DNA from: Flammula alnicola
Lineage: Eukaryota; Basidiomycota; Agaricomycetes; Agaricales; Strophariaceae
DNA: 64,000 nt
Direction: 5' to 3'
NCBI GenBank assembly: GCA_015499995.1
Contig: JADNRV010000190.1
Location: 30,451 to 94,450 of the forward strand
The notes under the pieces were generated by a model that made no database searches, was not told the origin of the DNA, and was given only the letters and a program-made list of their open reading frames with translations. Below are positions 35,099 through 47,966 of this stretch, in pieces. The position numbers were made by a program, and so were the translations under genes. Each line of letters starts with the position of its first letter. Position 1 is the stretch's first letter.

Positions 35099-37186
35099 TC
35101 AAGTGAGAATCGACCATGAACGCGAAGATGGCCCACCTGCCAGAGGAACGGTTGCTCTCATATTTTGCAATGCGGATATTAGGATGTCAACACAGTGGCT
35201 GAGGTATGTGATGGTGAAGGACATTGATCCGCTGGGACCATTAATCTGGATATTCTCGTTTGCTGTGTCGATCATTCGGCGGAATACCTTGACAATAGAG
35301 GACCAACAAACCTGCGCAACAGAAATAATCCATCATCATATCAGCATTAGCCTTCCCATAACCAGAAACAAGAGGTACAAAAAAGGATATGGTTTACGCA
35401 CAGAAAGTACGGGGTCGAGGAACTGATAATCGTCCTCACTGAGCTGATTCACAAGTTCGACCACGTTATTGGCAGCCTGAGAGATTTTGAGATCCATCGT
35501 GCTGTCTAGGTGGAGATGAATCGTCGAAGCGACAATCAGTGACTGCACAGCAAACAAGTCCGTGTCGACAAAAGGTTTGTCCGTGAAGCTGGAGTCCCTC
35601 ATGGTGGCTGGGTGTACCAGGGCCGATAAGCGTTCCAGGGCAACTTCGGCGGAACGTCGATACGTCCAAGTCCCATTGTCTTCCAATATTGTGTCTGGCA
35701 TTTCGTCAAAGGTTCCTAACAATTAGAGAAACATTGGGTTCAGATCAAGAAACGTGGAGACGTACTGTGGACCCGCAGTGAACGGTCGAATATACTAGAA
35801 GCCATGACTTTGAAGGCCGTGACGGATAATCCTTTAGGTCTGAACTCATCAGCGTCGAAGAGTGTGTGTATCGCACTATTCCCGGCTATGGTTTCCTAGA
35901 GCATGAAACGAGTGATCAGACAGAGAACTCCGAAGGACACCGAGAAACTTGGACAAAAGGAGACTTACCAATTGGACCCCTTCTTCCACTGGGAGAGGTG
36001 TCGTGATATGTCGACACGGGGCATCAAGGGTAGGCGAAGCGACGCAACAGTCGTTGTTCGCTGACCAGAAATTGTTCACCATGAACATTTGCCAGTAGAT
36101 CGCCGATTTCTCCAGCCAATGCTGCGACGCCGTGTCAAACGTATACTCCAATTCGAAAGGGAATGTGGCGGGCGACGCTTGATGCAAACCAAGATCTATC
36201 GCTATTCGTCTTGCGGCGCTCAGGTGGCGGTTACCCTCCATGTCGCGATTATTGAAAATGAAATATTGGGCAAGGAGGCATAGGGCTTGCACCATGTCGA
36301 TTGGTTGCTCTTGATTGTGAAGTGATCGCGAGACTTCATGCAGTGTCTGTTCCAACAATTGCTGCTCCATGCCTGTAACTCGAGCGAAAAAGCTTCCCAA
36401 GAGATAGATGGCACTCATCAAAGCTGGATTCGGGGGTGTATTTTGGTAAACTGTCGGTGATGCCGATGGGTCAAATCGGCTGGGGTTGGAGTAGAAACAA
36501 CATTGTTTACGGTGCATGATGAATGATTGAATTCTGTCCAATGATAGGTCAGACGGCAATCGCGTAAAACAATAAAAAACGTGCAGAATCTCGTGCATCT
36601 CCCGAGATATTGTGACACTCGGTTCGTTCAGGAATCGTTCTGAAATTCCATCTTGAATCGGGGTCCCTGAGGAATCGGTAAAGGTGAGGGGTGGCCTATT
36701 GAGATTCGTCGGTATTGCGATGCCCAATGTCCTTGACATGGAGACGTCTGAATGAGAAGGTGATGAGCCTGGTGCAAAGTCGAACGAGGCATCAAATCCA
36801 TAATCAAAGGAGAGCGATGTTCCACGGAAGGGATCCAAGCTACTGCCCTCCCATAGGCTTGAGTCCAATTGGGGAATTGAAGGGCTTGCAATTTGGGTAT
36901 CGAGGAGGACGTCGTTGAATGGCTTTGGCCACAATGACGAAATGGTGCCTGGAGGCGGGGAATGGGCAGGACCTGACTCGAGCTCTCGCACTTTGGCTTC
37001 CAATGCAGACAGCTTCTCTCGCAATGTTTGGGTACGGCTCTTCCGTCCACTGTCGTCGTATTTGCATTCGTGCGTTCTCCTCATCGAGCTGCACGGGTTG
37101 CACACCGGGCGGCCTCCATCGCATCTCTGCAAAATCCAGACCGTTCTGAGCATTTGTTTGCGAGTAGTTTGACAATACCACTCACC
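35099..37186 (-). CDS. Fungal-specific transcription factor, Zn2Cys6 type with atypical first Cys
   Basis: Nuclear DNA-binding regulator. Supported exons: 37126-35969, 35895-35766, 35715-35402, 35311-35099 (stop), plus an upstream exon ending at 37186 with CCRRRKL spliced to RCDGGRPVCNPC. Cys3-Cys6 of the binuclear cluster are present (RCDGGRPVCNPC…HEC), followed by a coiled-coil linker (LREKLSALEAKVRELE). The middle-homology region covers roughly residues 150-310 (FYCFTRLPSDLSL … RHLSAARRIAIDLGLHQ). The N-terminus is unresolved: the Cys expected three residues before the Cys of CRRRKL reads Phe (TTC), and no basic stretch precedes it. Either the true first exon lies elsewhere or the zinc cluster is degenerate. 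Targets unknown. Confidence 0.8.
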
Positions 37187-38125
37187 AGCTTCCTTCTCCT
37201 ACAGCAAACGAAGATGATCGAGGTCGCTAAACCTGCACAACGCGATGAGGACGAGGTGCTCACCTGCAAGAAAGACACGCAGACCCGCGTCGCAATATTC
37301 CGGTATGGTCGGATTTCCTTGTCATTGTCGTGGCTAGCAGTAGTAGATATCAAGGAAGTGTCAGCGTCGACGGAACAAAAACAAGATCGAAGATTGGAGT
37401 TTATAAAACGCCGACAACGACGCAACCCCAAGTCGTTCACGTCAAAGGTGTGCCAGTGGTGGGTCGGATGTTCTGGCAAAAAGTAGGAAAAGTCATTCTA
37501 TGACTTTTCCCGTTAAAGATAGTACGTACCGGAAAACCTCCTTCCCCATGACCCTTTTGAAGGAAGTTTCACTGCCGAACTGACAAACCAACAGCATCAA
37601 CTGTTTTATTATTATAAACAGATCACGTTGATCAACCCCGGTGGTTACTTGTCAACATTTGGGTTCTCGCAGCCAACCGCTGCGGCAGCGGATTCCTGTA
37701 GTAGTACTTGCTGCGGCAGCCGACTGTAGTAGTCAAGTAGTAGTACTCTTCTTAGTTCTTGACACATGATCGAGGCCGTGAGTTGAGATAGAGAGAGAAT
37801 CATGGCATTTTCTGACAACTTGGACATAATGTCACTGAAGTACAAGGTCTCCGGATCCAGACTGAGGCTGTTCAGCAATTTGTGATCAGGATTGCCACTC
37901 AGTCACGCCAATACTGCCGACTCAGAACACGGCAATCCTCCCTCCGACGCTGATCAACGTTGGCAATGCTACGTCGACTTACCATGACTAGACTCAGAAG
38001 GTCATACTTAGGAGAGACCAACCACGAATGGGTTTTGCAACACACGAGCACGGCGACCAAAAAATGTTGTAATCAGGCCGAGTTCTAAAAACTGCTCGAC
38101 AAGGGCGAGTCCATCTATGTAATCC
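37187..38125. other. Intergenic region upstream of TF, downstream of adk
   Basis: Probably holds the promoter and perhaps the missing first exon of the minus-strand transcription factor, and the 3' flank of adenylate kinase. An ORF at 37081-37479 on the minus strand covers the TF exon boundary but gives no convincing N-terminus. Otherwise nothing is recognised. Confidence 0.5.
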
Positions 38126-39246
<1,121 letters not shown>

Positions 39247-39549
39247 TGTTGATGTTCAAGGGAAAACGGGTCGAAGGGAGAAAAAAAAATGGCTGGCAGG
39301 AGTTCGAGCGACGACTGAACGTATTTCGTGTCAAAAAATACGGTACCCCGCTCAGCTGTCGGAGTTTGAGTGGACGGTCCGAGGTTCATTCCAGAAGCCG
39401 AAATTTCCCGAAAGGCGCTTAGGTAAGGTCCGACGCGGTGCCGTGCGGCAAAGAGCAGATGACGTTGCCAAGCAAGCGCAAATACTGCGCGAAGTATGAG
39501 CGCGACGACGTGGAAGTATGCTCACAACTCCCACAATTCAGTCTCGGCC
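39247..39549. promoter_or_regulatory. Divergent promoter region between ADK1 and OST48/WBP1
   Basis: Only 303 bp separate the start codons of the minus-strand adenylate kinase and the plus-strand OST subunit, so both promoters must lie here or overlap. No clear TATA box is seen. The in-frame ATG at 39496 would only add 18 residues before a good signal peptide. Confidence 0.6.
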
Positions 39550-41126
39550 ATGCTTTCTCTGAGGAGACTCCTTATATTGGCCACGGGGCTTGCCAGTCTA
39601 GTTTCAGCAAGGTCCAGCACTGGAAATTCAGTTTTGGTCGTGGTCGAACCAAAACGCCAAGACGATTTCTCAATATTCTTCGAGGGACTCAAGGGTGAGC
39701 TGGCGCTGATGAGTTACGCGGATGACAACGAGTTAATACTTTCTCTGTGCGTTAGACCAAGGATATGAACTGACATTCCGTGCACCGAAGGATGAGAAGC
39801 CAGCTATCATCGAGTATGACGAAGCGGCGTTTGCCCATGTCGTGCTCTTGGCATCGGAAACCAAAAGTAAGTCGTGTTCTTGTGACGCTTGGGATATCAA
39901 GAGCACCTTGACATCAAGCCAAGTTTTGTTTTGACACCTACTTATCTGTGAACTAATACATTTTGAATTAAAACTGACCAATTCTCGTAGATTTCGCACA
40001 AGACATAACCCCACAATCTCTCGTTTCCCTCCTCGACCTCAAAACCAACTTAATAGTTGCCCTTTCTACGAAGCAGACCCCACTCTCACTACTTGCACCC
40101 GAGTTCTCGCTCATCCTGCCACCACCGGGCACACCACTTATTTCTTACCTCCCAAAACGCGACGAACCCGCCTCACTCATCCCAATAGTCCCCACTAAAA
40201 AGGATGCGACGCAAATCTTGAGCAGCCAGGCTCCCATCTGGTTCTCAGGTGTTCCTCAAGCACTTGGGTCCAACCCACTACTCGTCCCGATTCTTCATGC
40301 ACCTGCGGAAAGCTTCGCATCTGAAGTCGACGGTGGTTCTGCGGATGCCCTCGTGGATTCAGCAGAGAAAGGTGGCGAAGGTCTCTGGGCGGGTAGTCAA
40401 CTCAGCGTCGTCACTGGTTTCCAATCGCTCAACGGCGCAAGAGTGACGTGGGTGGGCGGCGTCGATTTGTTCACGGACGAGCTCGCACAGAAGGATATTT
40501 CCAAGGGCGTCAAGTCCGGAAACGCACAGTTCGCACGCGACGTTGCTGCGTGGACGTTCCAGGAGTCGCTCGTATTGCGTATCGACAAAACCGAGCACCG
40601 CCGCGTGAATACGACAGGCCCGAGCGAGCAGTACACTACGAATGACGAGCTGGTTTTTGACGCCTACATTTCGAACTACAACCCTAAGCAGGGCACATGG
40701 GAACCGTACTCGGACCTGAAAGATCTCCAACTCGAATTCACGATGCTTGATCCACACATCCGCACTGCGCTTCCTCCAGTACGCGGCGTGCCAGGAAAGT
40801 ACTCTGTCACCTTCCGCGCACCAGACAGACATGGTGTTTTCAAGTTTGTCATTGACTACAAACGCAAAGGGTGAGTTTGATCTTTCTGCGGCCTATTTTT
40901 TTTAATCCTAATTCTTCGAAGTTGGACCCACCTTCACAGCTCGACGACTGTCCCAATCGTCCCACCACGACACGATGGATATCCCCGCTTTCTGTCTGCT
41001 GCGTGGCCGTACTACGCAGGCGCTATCAGTACCAGCGTGGCTTTCTTCCTTTTCTCGGCTATATGGCTCGCTGGCGAGGTGCGAGAGCCGTCGAAACGGT
41101 CTGGAAAAGCTGCCAAGACTGAGTAG
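39550..41126 (+). CDS. WBP1: Oligosaccharyltransferase 48-kDa subunit (OST48/Wbp1)
   Basis: Subunit of the ER oligosaccharyltransferase that transfers the lipid-linked glycan to Asn in nascent proteins. Four exons (39550-39694, 39756-39866, 39991-40870, 40922-41126) close in frame to 446 aa. ATG 39550 was chosen because it starts a signal peptide (MLSLRRLLILATGLASLVSA). The lumenal domain has typical family stretches: VLVVVEPKRQDDFSIFF, GYELTFRAPKDEKP, NPLLVPILHAPAES and GVFKFVIDYKRKGW. A single TM segment near the C-terminus (YYAGAISTSVAFFLFSAIWLAGE) is followed by a short basic cytosolic tail. Converges with the gene ending at 41334. Confidence 0.96.
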
Positions 41127-41333
41127 GCCATTGTATGTATCAAAAATCCTGTAAGTAGAAATCGTCTGGAAAGAATATTTCTTGATACCCCACAATGAGA
41201 AAATGGTGATACGACATTTCCCAAATGGTACAGTATGGGACAATCCATGACTTATCCACAGCGCTATGGTAGGGGGAACTTTAGCCTCGATTATCAAACC
41301 AAGCTAGTAAACAAATTATTCAAAATATCATGA

Positions 41334-42280
41334 TTAAAATTCCACGTCGCCTTCCTCTTCCTCATCGTTGGAATCTGAATCTCCTCCAAGGCCGGAGTCA
41401 GACTCCTCTCCACAACCGCCGTAACAACCTCCAAAATAACTCTTGACCATCCTATACTCTTTCTTGAGACTGCTTCCGTTCTCTGCTTTATAGTGCAGCG
41501 TTTGAACAATTTCATCCGCTATGACGGCGTTCGTTCCACCTCGAGCTCCGGTATAAACCAGCTCCTTCATGATGGCCTTCAGAGAGCTCTTAGTCAATTT
41601 GTTAACCATGTCCTCGACTTTGTTCAGTCGTTTCTATATAAAATTCATGATCATAAGTCAGCAAATATCCGGGGAATTGGGTGCCAGACTTACCCGAACA
41701 TCCTTTGCGAACCCTTCTGCGTCAGAGTCGTATTCTCCATCCCGGTAGTTCTGGTCAACCTTTTCGATCGTTGCAATGTCCTTCATGATATCCTGGCCGT
41801 CTAAAAATCTGTCGATGAGTTCTTGGCCGACAGCGTCAACCATTTCTGGAACTGTGTCCGGACGGGACCCTTGGAAGGCAATGGCGTCCATGACGGCTGC
41901 CATAGAACGAGGGGTGTGGTCCTCCAACGTGTCTCTCATGTCTCTCAGCTCCCACTGCATTTCCAGTTGGACACGTCAGGTTGAACAATGAAAACGGCCT
42001 AATTTTACCGCACCTGGATTTCCTCGACATCCATCTCCTCGACGTCGTCTTCTGAGCCACTGCTCACTTCTTGGACAAGGGGTGCCACGACCTTTGCCTT
42101 TTTCTGAGGGGCGTCTTCCAGTGGTGGCGACTCGGCGCGTCTCTTGTTCGTGGCAACCGAGTTCGAATTTGTCGTTGACGCGTCAGAGTTGGCGTTTTTG
42201 ACTGCTGTTGGCTTAGGAGCTGTGGCAGCCTTTTTTGGCGCGCTCTTCGCATTTCCAGATTTACGCGTTTTAGGGGGCAT
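41334..42280 (-). CDS. Conserved-looking nuclear protein of unknown function
   Basis: Three exons (42280-42014, 41954-41694, 41633-41334) close in frame to 275 aa. Residues 1-70 are Lys/Ala/Ser-rich and look like a nuclear-targeting disordered tail (KTRKSGNAK, NKRRAESPP, PQKKAKV). An acidic patch (SGSEDDVEEMDVEE) and a helical middle and C-terminal domain with KRLNKVEDMVNKLTKSSLKAI follow. It ends with a Gly/Cys motif (SYFGGCYGGCGEE) and a strongly acidic tail (SDSNDEEEEGDVEF). I do not recognise the family. The basic-acidic layout would suit a chromatin- or ribosome-biogenesis protein, but that is inference. Confidence 0.85.
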
Positions 42281-43502
42281 AGTGGCGCAGTAGACGCGTT
42301 GATCGTCGAGAGGATTCTTTTGAGGGGTTAAAAGGAAGGGGAAAACGTGAGAAAAAGTTTGACTGCAGACGTAATAGGCTTTTAAGAAATTGTCCTAAAG
42401 GAATAACGAATGGAAAGGCAGCGTACAGGAAATTTCGATGTATCTCATTAAGAGTTATGAACCAACGCATTCAGACCACATAGGATTACATTGAGGCCAG
42501 ATATAGCCACCGGCGCTTAACCGGCGCCAAAGGCCAAAAGCTTCGCATCAAGCAAGCACTAAAAGCGTCTCAACATACTACACTGTGGACCCCAGACCCG
42601 GTCTAAATTCCCAGCCAATTTAGCAGAAAGTTGCAATTGCCTGGTTAGCTGGGATTTATCGAGGACTTTCCTATTTTTCACCAATCTGGTTTTATTTACT
42701 TGATTTTATCTGGTATTCAGTCAGACGGGTGATTTTCCTCTGCTGGACAAACACATAATTTATTTACCAGATTAACTGGTAGATCTAAGTAGTTCTATTT
42801 ACCAGGTTTTAACTGGCAATTATGAACACTCGTTAGACGGGTACTAAGTACCTTAATGGATTTTCACTTCCGACTTTGTTTAAGTGCAAGTATCCTACCC
42901 TAAATCAAGCACGTGATTTCATTTTAACACGCTGAGCGCGCGTCGACTGTCAGCCTCACCAATCGTCTTTCATCCTTTCAACCGCCATCAATTCAGCTTC
43001 GCTACTGTAACAAATCTATTCTATCACTGGCAGAAATCCTCCCACATGTACTACTACATCCTTCATATGCAACAAATGATTCAAATGAAACCCGCCATAC
43101 AGACAACTGTAGTATGGAGATGGAGATGGTCCTGGGTCCATTGAGTACTACTTCACAGCCAGAGGCATCTGATTGTTCGTTATCCTGATGCAAGAACCAA
43201 AAATGGGCCTCTTATCATTTATAAAATGCTTCTGGATTCCCAATGCTCTAAGATAAATAGTCAGGATGTGATGCACCAAACCTCCTTGACGACGTCGCCA
43301 GTCCACAGCTGCACGCAACTTCTTGTGCTTATGTCCTTTCGTTATTTCTGTAGCAATCTTCTCAGAACTAATGAAAGGAAGAAGTAAAATACATTAACAC
43401 ATATTGTAATAGTAAAGGGTTAAGATCATACTACATACTAAGTAATCGTCATTCGAGAAGACGAAGAAAGCTAGAAAAAATCTCGACTTGAATACAACCG
43501 CT
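42281..43502. other. Intergenic, no gene seen
   Basis: Contains the promoter of the minus-strand gene starting at 42280 and the 3' flank of the MYND gene. 42600-42850 shows loosely repeated words (ACCAG/CTGGTTT, TTTATTTAC). Nothing else is recognised. Confidence 0.5.
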
Positions 43503-45221
43503 TCAAAGTTCCACACGCTCTATCTCAAACTTTATTGAGGACGGGCATCCACGAGGACGTTCTTTATTGATCGAAAGATCCCTTATCTCCTTCAGCAGCT
43601 GTGGGTCCATCGTTGATGAGCTCAGGAACATCCTGGAACCATCTGCATACGTGATTGGTATCTGGATCGTGCCCGAACCCTGCTTGGACGACGACCCCGC
43701 GCTCATGACCGTATCGGGTGAAGTCGTCCCGTCATCAATGACCGAACACTCTGCTCCAGGACGGCAGAAAGGCTTGTGGTTTTTCCAGTCGGCCTTCTGG
43801 CATTCCCTGGTGCAGTAACTAGGTTTCTTGTCCGAGTCGCAATTGCCGGAGCCTATGCAATCGACGAGGTCAGAATCAGGACAAAACAAATATTTTGAAG
43901 CAAGGAACTTACAACGAGACAACATTTTTCCGGTATCAGCTTCAACGCCACAACCCAGGGTTGCACAGCGATACCTAAGGGGGTTCTTCAACCTTTTTTG
44001 CTGCATCCTCTCTCTCTCACTTTTAGCCCGCTTATTCTTCTCGTCCATCGCTTTCATGGCGTCTTTATATAGGAGGTGCAGTTGAGGGAGTCCGTTAGAC
44101 GGGGAGTGACACTCGCGCACGTTATCCAGGAAACCCAGCACGGCGGGAGCGGGAGGCGTGCCTCGGGGTGTAATGCGGCGAGAGATAACAGTTGCGACAT
44201 TAGCGTGGTGGGCCCCGGTAAACATGTATCGGTTCCTGAGAGTCCCGTCTTTGGTGGCCTGTGAATACCACTTGAGAAGCACCCCGTGAGCAGTGGCTTT
44301 GAGTTTATCGGACGCAGAGGGAGAAGAAAGGGCCTTGATAAGATAGACGCGCGAGAGTGGGCGACTATGTGCGCATCCTACGCCAAGAAAGAGTCTCAGC
44401 CCATAATCGAAAGCCGCTTCTGGATCTCCACGATCAGCCTCTGTTTTGACGATTGCTTCATGCATCTCTTCGACCCTTTGCCGAAGATTCAAGACATCCT
44501 GGCGCATCGTCGCTGCCATTGCTTTCGAGTCGAAGTCGTCGGGGTTCGGAGGACGCGAGTTGGCGATTTCCTGCACGTATTTCAAGCATAAGTCAAAAAG
44601 AGAAACATTACCAATGGCGCGTGGAGTATCGGGTTCAGTGAAGCTGGGGAAACTGATGGATTCGGGAACGAGGAGACCTGCGGCGGCGTTTCCTGTATAT
44701 CCCAAAGATTTCTTCAACTCCTCAAACGAGCGCATAAACGCAGCTTCCACGAAAACGCAGGTATACAAAGTCGTCTCTGCAATCTGGCAGAGTTCACTAG
44801 GGTGCACGCCTAACCGCCTTAATTCCTCCCCAACTTCAGCACGAAGTTCCTCGTCATCGCAGTACAGCTTCCAGGGAGCGAACGGTGCCCGAGAGCCCAC
44901 CACTTCATTCTTGCCGAGGGTATTGACGAATGCGTGCAAAAGAGCTTTGGCGACTTCTGGCGCAGCTTCTTTGCCTGTTTCCGGGAAGAATGCGATGCCG
45001 CTGCAATCGTTAGGAAGTCCGACCGGAAGCCGCTCCATGTGGACGAACAGGGATTGGGGTTGGATGAGAGTAACTATGTGGCAGGGATTCGGTTCGAGTT
45101 GAACGTAGCGGAGGTCGAAGTACCATTCGTTGGGTCCTAGTTCGGATGGGACGACCTCCCGACGAGGCAAGGCGTTGAATGCCTTCACAAGTTCGGTCAC
45201 CTTCTCAAGTTGGACCGTCAT
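43503..45221 (-). CDS. MYND zinc-finger protein
   Basis: Open from ATG 45221 to the stop at 43503 (572 codons), but a 60-nt GT-AG intron at 43912-43853 lies in frame. Removing it gives 552 aa and closes the finger as C-x4-C…SRCSGNC…YCTRECQKADWKNHKPFC, a normal MYND spacing; retaining it inserts 20 residues between two zinc ligands. The N-terminal half is uncharacterised. Residues about 260-330 resemble a Sel1/TPR-like helical stretch (DRGDPEAAFDYGLRLFLGVG). A basic coiled region (KNKRAKSERERMQQKRLKN) precedes the MYND finger. MYND fingers bind Pro-rich partners; the role here is unknown. Confidence 0.88.
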   Translation of the reverse strand: MTVQLEKVTELVKAFNALPRREVVPSELGPNEWYFDLRYVQLEPNPCHIVTLIQPQSLFVHMERLPVGLPNDCSGIAFFPETGKEAAPEVAKALLHAFVNTLGKNEVVGSRAPFAPWKLYCDDEELRAEVGEELRRLGVHPSELCQIAETTLYTCVFVEAAFMRSFEELKKSLGYTGNAAAGLLVPESISFPSFTEPDTPRAIGNVSLFDLCLKYVQEIANSRPPNPDDFDSKAMAATMRQDVLNLRQRVEEMHEAIVKTEADRGDPEAAFDYGLRLFLGVGCAHSRPLSRVYLIKALSSPSASDKLKATAHGVLLKWYSQATKDGTLRNRYMFTGAHHANVATVISRRITPRGTPPAPAVLGFLDNVRECHSPSNGLPQLHLLYKDAMKAMDEKNKRAKSERERMQQKRLKNPLRYRCATLGCGVEADTGKMLSRCKFLASKYLFCPDSDLVDCIGSGNCDSDKKPSYCTRECQKADWKNHKPFCRPGAECSVIDDGTTSPDTVMSAGSSSKQGSGTIQIPITYADGSRMFLSSSTMDPQLLKEIRDLSINKERPRGCPSSIKFEIERVEL

Positions 45222-46254
45222 TTCGCCCTTGCAACATATGTTAGGCCTTGGGTAGAGCCGATAATCTAGTTGGACATACTACGACACCGGTAATCTCTTG
45301 TCAAAGAGATCAATAGATCAAGGTGGCTGGAAACGTTCGACTAAATTTTCAAAGCCTGCGGATATAGATCAGTCAGATAAAAGACAAAGAAAGAATAAGT
45401 ATGAAGCCTCACTTGACAAACTTTGCCAGTTCAATTCAGTCAGAAATGGTATCCTGCTAGGAAAGTCTCTGGCTTTTGCCTTTGGGAGATGTTTATGATA
45501 CCGGAATGCGTTCAAGATGCAAAGACTTTGAATGCTTGGCGCCGGCGTTTGCCGTCCTCTGCAGGAGCAGTGTACATAGTCTAACCTCTTGCACAAAACG
45601 ACTGCGTTGAATAGGTTCTTGATTACTACGCAGAGGTGCTGTAGATTTAATGTATCAGCCATCTCAGGAGGTAGGATGGTGGAGGAAGTGATTTTGAGAC
45701 CGCAACAGAAAGACTACAAACTCTTACATATTCCGATTTGTCCGAAACGCAGGATCGTTCCTCAAGTGAAGCTCCTTCTCCCGGATTTTATCAGTCAATG
45801 GCGCTTAAATTTCCGAGTGGGTTGCCGGAATTTTATCAAGTCAGCTGGGTGTTTAGAGACAAGGTTTATCAGGTCGTCGGGGCCACACCAAATACGGCCA
45901 AGCGACCACTGCGGGCCTAACAGCCGACAGTCTGCCGACTGTGCACGTTCCACATATACGTTATCCAGCCATGAAGTCGGAAAGGACTCGGAAATCCGTC
46001 CTCATAAATAGACCTTCAAGGCAGCGAGAAACCTCTTTCTCGCTGGTGTTAACGAGACTCATCAAAGAAACTGCGGGAGTAAACTTATCACGCGTAAAAA
46101 TTTCTGACTCGTCGATCTGAACGGAACAGCTCTGATCTAGTTCCTGTTGCAGAGCATACTTAGTCCATTTCGTCCTCTTTCGCAATCGCAAATCGATCTG
46201 TGATTGCTGCTCGACACTTTGAAGTCAATCGCCAACATACTGGACTTTGGAGTT
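45222..46254. other. Divergent intergenic region MYND gene / PRO1
   Basis: About 1 kb between two divergent start codons. The ORFs present (for example 45589-46011) have no recognisable content. Expected to hold both promoters; no TATA box stands out. Confidence 0.5.
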
Positions 46255-47966
46255 ATGCCTCAAGAACGAAAATCCATTCCTCCACGAACGATCGTGATCA
46301 AGCTCGGTGAGCAGTCTTTAGTCGGGAAAGGATTCGTTTTCTAACCAGCTTCATTTAGGTACATCGTCTATCGTACATGAAACAACGCATCAGCCTCTTC
46401 TTTCAACACTCTCTGCCGTCGTCGAAACAGCCGTCGACCTCAGGCGTCATGGACACAAGGTCGTCCTCGTCAGCTCGGGAGCCATTGCAACAGGACTCAA
46501 GCGTATGGATTTAATGAAGAGGCCAGAGAGTCTATCCGGGAAACAGGTACGTTCGTCCTTGTTTTCCTCAACCGACCTAAGCGCTCATTTTGGAACAGGC
46601 GCTAGCTGCGATTGGGCAAGGACGACTGATAGCCCTTTGGGATAATCTGTTTGGCCAGGTTGAACAGCCAATTGCTCAGGTGCTGCTTACAAGAGGGGAC
46701 ATATCAGATGTGCGCTGCTTCTTTTTCCAGACTCTTCATTTATGCTGATTAGCTCGCAGCAAACTCGCTATTTGAATGCAGTAAACACCTTTAAGGAGCT
46801 TCTGAGTATGGGCGTCGTTCCTATAGTCAACGAGAACGATACTATTTCCGTTAGTGTGAGTAACACCTTTCCACTCTTCCATGACTTGGAATGGGTCTTA
46901 AATGACAGAACGTCAGGAAATCAAATTCGGCGACAATGATACATTATCGGCGATTACATCCTCTATGGTGCATGCCGATTACCTCTTTCTGCTCACGGAC
47001 GTCGATGGTCTCTATACCGCCAACCCGCGAAAAGATCCAAACGCTAAGCAGATCGAGGTTGTCAATTCGATAGCGGCCATTCGTAGCGAAGGTAAGCTTC
47101 AACTTTTGCTCCGTAAAATCTCTCGATTTGACTGAAATTTGGTCTACCCCCCAAGTGAGCACAACAACGCTCGGGTCAAGTCTCGGTACAGGAGGAATGG
47201 AGACCAAGCTGATAGCAGCTGAGATTTCGACAGCCGCGGGTGTCACGACTATCATCACCTCCAGCAAACATCCAGAGAAGATTTTCGACATCATAGAATA
47301 CGACATGCACACCTCGCCTAATAAACGCCTCAAACGACCGCCGCACACACTGTTCACCGCCTCTCCAGAACCGATGCGCGACCTCAAGTCGTGGACAAGC
47401 CATACGCTCAATCCATCAGGAAGCGTTATCATCGACGCAGGTGCATACCACGTTCTCTGCAAACGAGAGTCTGGCGGCCGGCTGCTAGCTGCGGGTGTTA
47501 TCGGTGTCGTGGGTGCGTTTGCTTCCGGGCAGGCTGTGCGCATTGTCATTCGTCAGCGGGTTCTCGGGCACGACGAGAGAGAGGAAGAAAAGAGAGCCTA
47601 TTTGGAGTCTTTAGAGTTGACGAGGCCGAGCACACCCCATACTGCTGCTGCGTTTGAGTTGGAGGATTCGCAGGAGCTGGGTGGTGTGAAGGCGGGCGAT
47701 GGTGATGTCGTATTGGATGCTGAGATTAGTGAAGCGGATGTCGTGGAGGTGGGTCGTGGGCTGGCGAACTATAACTCTGCGCAGATCATGGCAGTGAAAG
47801 GGTTGCACAGGTGCGTCGTTGTTCTTGTTATTTATATCGCGTCAAGACGCTCATTGTCAATATATATAGTTCATTGCTACCCCAGGTATTAGGCTATGCG
47901 GATTCAGAATATGTGGTCGAAAATGTAACGATTCGCTTGCCCTTGTCGCCGCCGTCGTATGCTTGA
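46255..47966 (+). CDS. PRO1: Glutamate 5-kinase with PUA domain (proline synthesis, first step)
   Basis: Phosphorylates glutamate to gamma-glutamyl phosphate in the cytosol; end-product proline inhibits the fungal enzyme. Seven exons (46255-46306, 46359-46546, 46599-46709, 46760-46855, 46917-47091, 47156-47810, 47870-47966) close in frame to 457 aa. Amino-acid kinase motifs in order: [110 protein letters not shown] domain begins near [14 protein letters not shown] and includes [32 protein letters not shown] follows, and the end is [15 protein letters not shown]. No fused glutamyl-phosphate reductase, as usual for fungi. Confidence 0.96.

Noticed and set aside
37081..37479. 132-codon minus-strand ORF as N-terminus of the transcription factor
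   Set aside because: It reads through the intron at 37185-37127 and contains no acceptable first zinc-ligand pair or basic region, so it was not used as the start.
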